A stretch of 64,000 nucleotides of DNA, taken from Karalla daura. Lineage: Eukaryota; Chordata; Actinopteri; Chaetodontiformes; Leiognathidae. Of the stretch, positions 63,770-64,000 are shown in pieces; positions within the stretch are counted from its first letter, which is position 1; each line of letters opens with the position of its first letter. The stretch is from positions 1,612,001 to 1,676,000 of the forward strand of contig JANZKI010000029.1 of assembly GCA_029224185.1 (NCBI GenBank), given 5' to 3'. A model generated the notes under the pieces. That model did no database searches. It had not been told where the DNA came from and saw only the letters and a list, made by a program, of their open reading frames with translations. The position numbers and the translations under genes were made by a program.

Positions 63770-64000
63770 CTTCTCAAATGCATTTTCTCAGTTTCGCGTT
63801 CGCAGTTCTACAAAAAGGCTCAACTTGGCTGTCGGAACCCACATGACAGGCATTTTGCTGCGCAGTTGTGGCCAACATGATGCATGTGGTAGAAAGAGCT
63901 TCTGAAATGCATTTTCCTACAGTTTCACGCTCGTAGTTCTGTGAAACGGCCGAAAATGGCGTGGTGAACACAATACAGGCAATTTGCTGTATAGCAGGGG
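63770..64000. repeat. Partial monomer at right edge (monomer 249)
   Basis: These are the first 231 bp of a monomer carrying the GAAAATGG variant (near 63952) that marks the third-from-M position of HOR unit A. The array continues to the right of the window. Confidence 0.95.

Larger units (their letters stand above)
1..64000. repeat. Satellite array, 257-bp monomer, about 249 tandem copies
   Basis: The same 257-bp sequence recurs head to tail with no interruption, inversion or inserted element. Phased on the HindIII-containing boundary (AAGCTT at 37-42, recurring every 257 bp), the window holds 39 bp of a monomer, 248 complete monomers and a final 231 bp. The lengths add up exactly to 64000 once seven 1-bp deletions and one 1-bp insertion are counted. 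Typical copies differ at zero to five bases. GC is about 46% (119 of 257 in one monomer counted by hand). Long homogeneous arrays of this sort are characteristic of eukaryotic centromeric or pericentromeric heterochromatin; that location is inferred. I do not recognise the family. Confidence 0.98.
49126..64000. repeat. HOR domain 2: alternating 13- and 14-monomer units
   Basis: From here on the array follows two long higher-order units, A and B, that share their start and end monomers and differ in the middle. Markers private to this domain include a monomer with CGCCCG, CGGCTTGG and ACACCATACAGG, a monomer with TATAGTAGGGG, a monomer with the 1-bp deletion TAGAAGAGC plus GTAGCTCTG, a GAAAATGG monomer, and frequent GGCTAAC (first noticed just before the domain, near 47943). 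Unit order is B(partial)-A-B-A-A(partial). Confidence 0.8.
61972..64000. repeat. HOR unit A, copy 3, cut by window end
   Basis: It opens with the TATAATAGG form of the CGCCCG monomer, then ordinary, TATAGTAGG, two GGCTAAC monomers, the 1-bp-deleted monomer, M1 and the start of GAAAATGG. It follows another A unit directly, breaking the A-B alternation. Confidence 0.8.

Noticed and set aside
44..63971. Some 249 tandem antisense open reading frames of 88 codons, read as a multigene protein family
   Set aside because: The frames exist only because the satellite monomer happens to lack a stop in one frame. Copies overlap head to tail by 10 bases, change frame with every monomer, have no distinct promoter or spacer, and are broken by indels with no sign of constraint. 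No protein family is recognisable in the translation.
1..64000. CRISPR array
   Set aside because: The repeat unit is 257 bp with no unique spacers; everything between repeats is itself repeat. There are no cas genes.
1..64000. Transposon, retroelement or insertion sequence within the array
   Set aside because: The 257-bp phase is unbroken apart from single-base indels, so no inserted element of any size can be present in this window.
1..64000. Tandem tRNA, 5S rRNA or snRNA gene cluster
   Set aside because: The 257-bp unit shows no recognisable A and B box pair, no tRNA cloverleaf, no 5S-like internal control region and no T-run terminator. The two halves are homologous to each other, as in satellites.

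Overview
The window is a single uninterrupted satellite DNA array. No unique-sequence gene, RNA gene, transposon or other non-satellite sequence was found on either strand. A 257-bp monomer is repeated head to tail in one orientation from end to end: a 39-bp partial monomer (1-39), 248 complete monomers (40-63769) and a 231-bp partial monomer (63770-64000). Only eight monomers deviate from 257 bp, each by one base (seven deletions, one insertion). Monomers differ from each other mostly by zero to five substitutions. This is the organisation of a eukaryotic (peri)centromeric or heterochromatic satellite read with a long-read assembly. I do not recognise the family and cannot name the species. 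Composition is about 46% GC by hand count, and much of the variation is C/T or G/A at CpG, which suggests a cytosine-methylating genome such as a vertebrate or plant.

There are three nested levels of organisation. (1) Each 257-bp monomer is itself an old dimer: half A (129 bp, e.g. 40-168) and half B (128 bp, e.g. 169-296) align at roughly 70-75% identity. (2) The monomers fall into variant types defined by linked diagnostic bases. A common five-monomer module (M1-I-M2-I-I, 1285 bp) recurs through the first 46 kb and inside two later units. (3) These variants build higher-order repeats (HORs) of about 8, 10, 13, 14, 20, 23, 27 and 30 monomers.

Layout: 1 to about 49.1 kb is HOR domain 1. It is a mosaic of five-monomer modules, a recurring 8-monomer block, a 13-monomer block present three times (19.1-22.4, 26.8-30.1 and 32.7-36.0 kb) and local dimer duplications. 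From about 49.1 kb to the end is HOR domain 2, a cleaner alternation of a 13-monomer unit A (3340 bp) and a 14-monomer unit B (3597 bp), arranged B(partial)-A-B-A-A(partial). Within it a 6937-bp, 27-monomer segment is present twice in tandem.

Each monomer carries an 88-codon antisense open frame. I treat it as a by-product of array homogeneity, not a gene. The most interesting features are the dyad-symmetric hairpin whose main array polymorphism (C/A) decides whether the stem is perfect, the domain junction near 49.1 kb, and the A/B hybrid HOR structure. Monomer numbers below count complete monomers from 40; monomer n starts at 40+257(n-1), corrected for the few indels.
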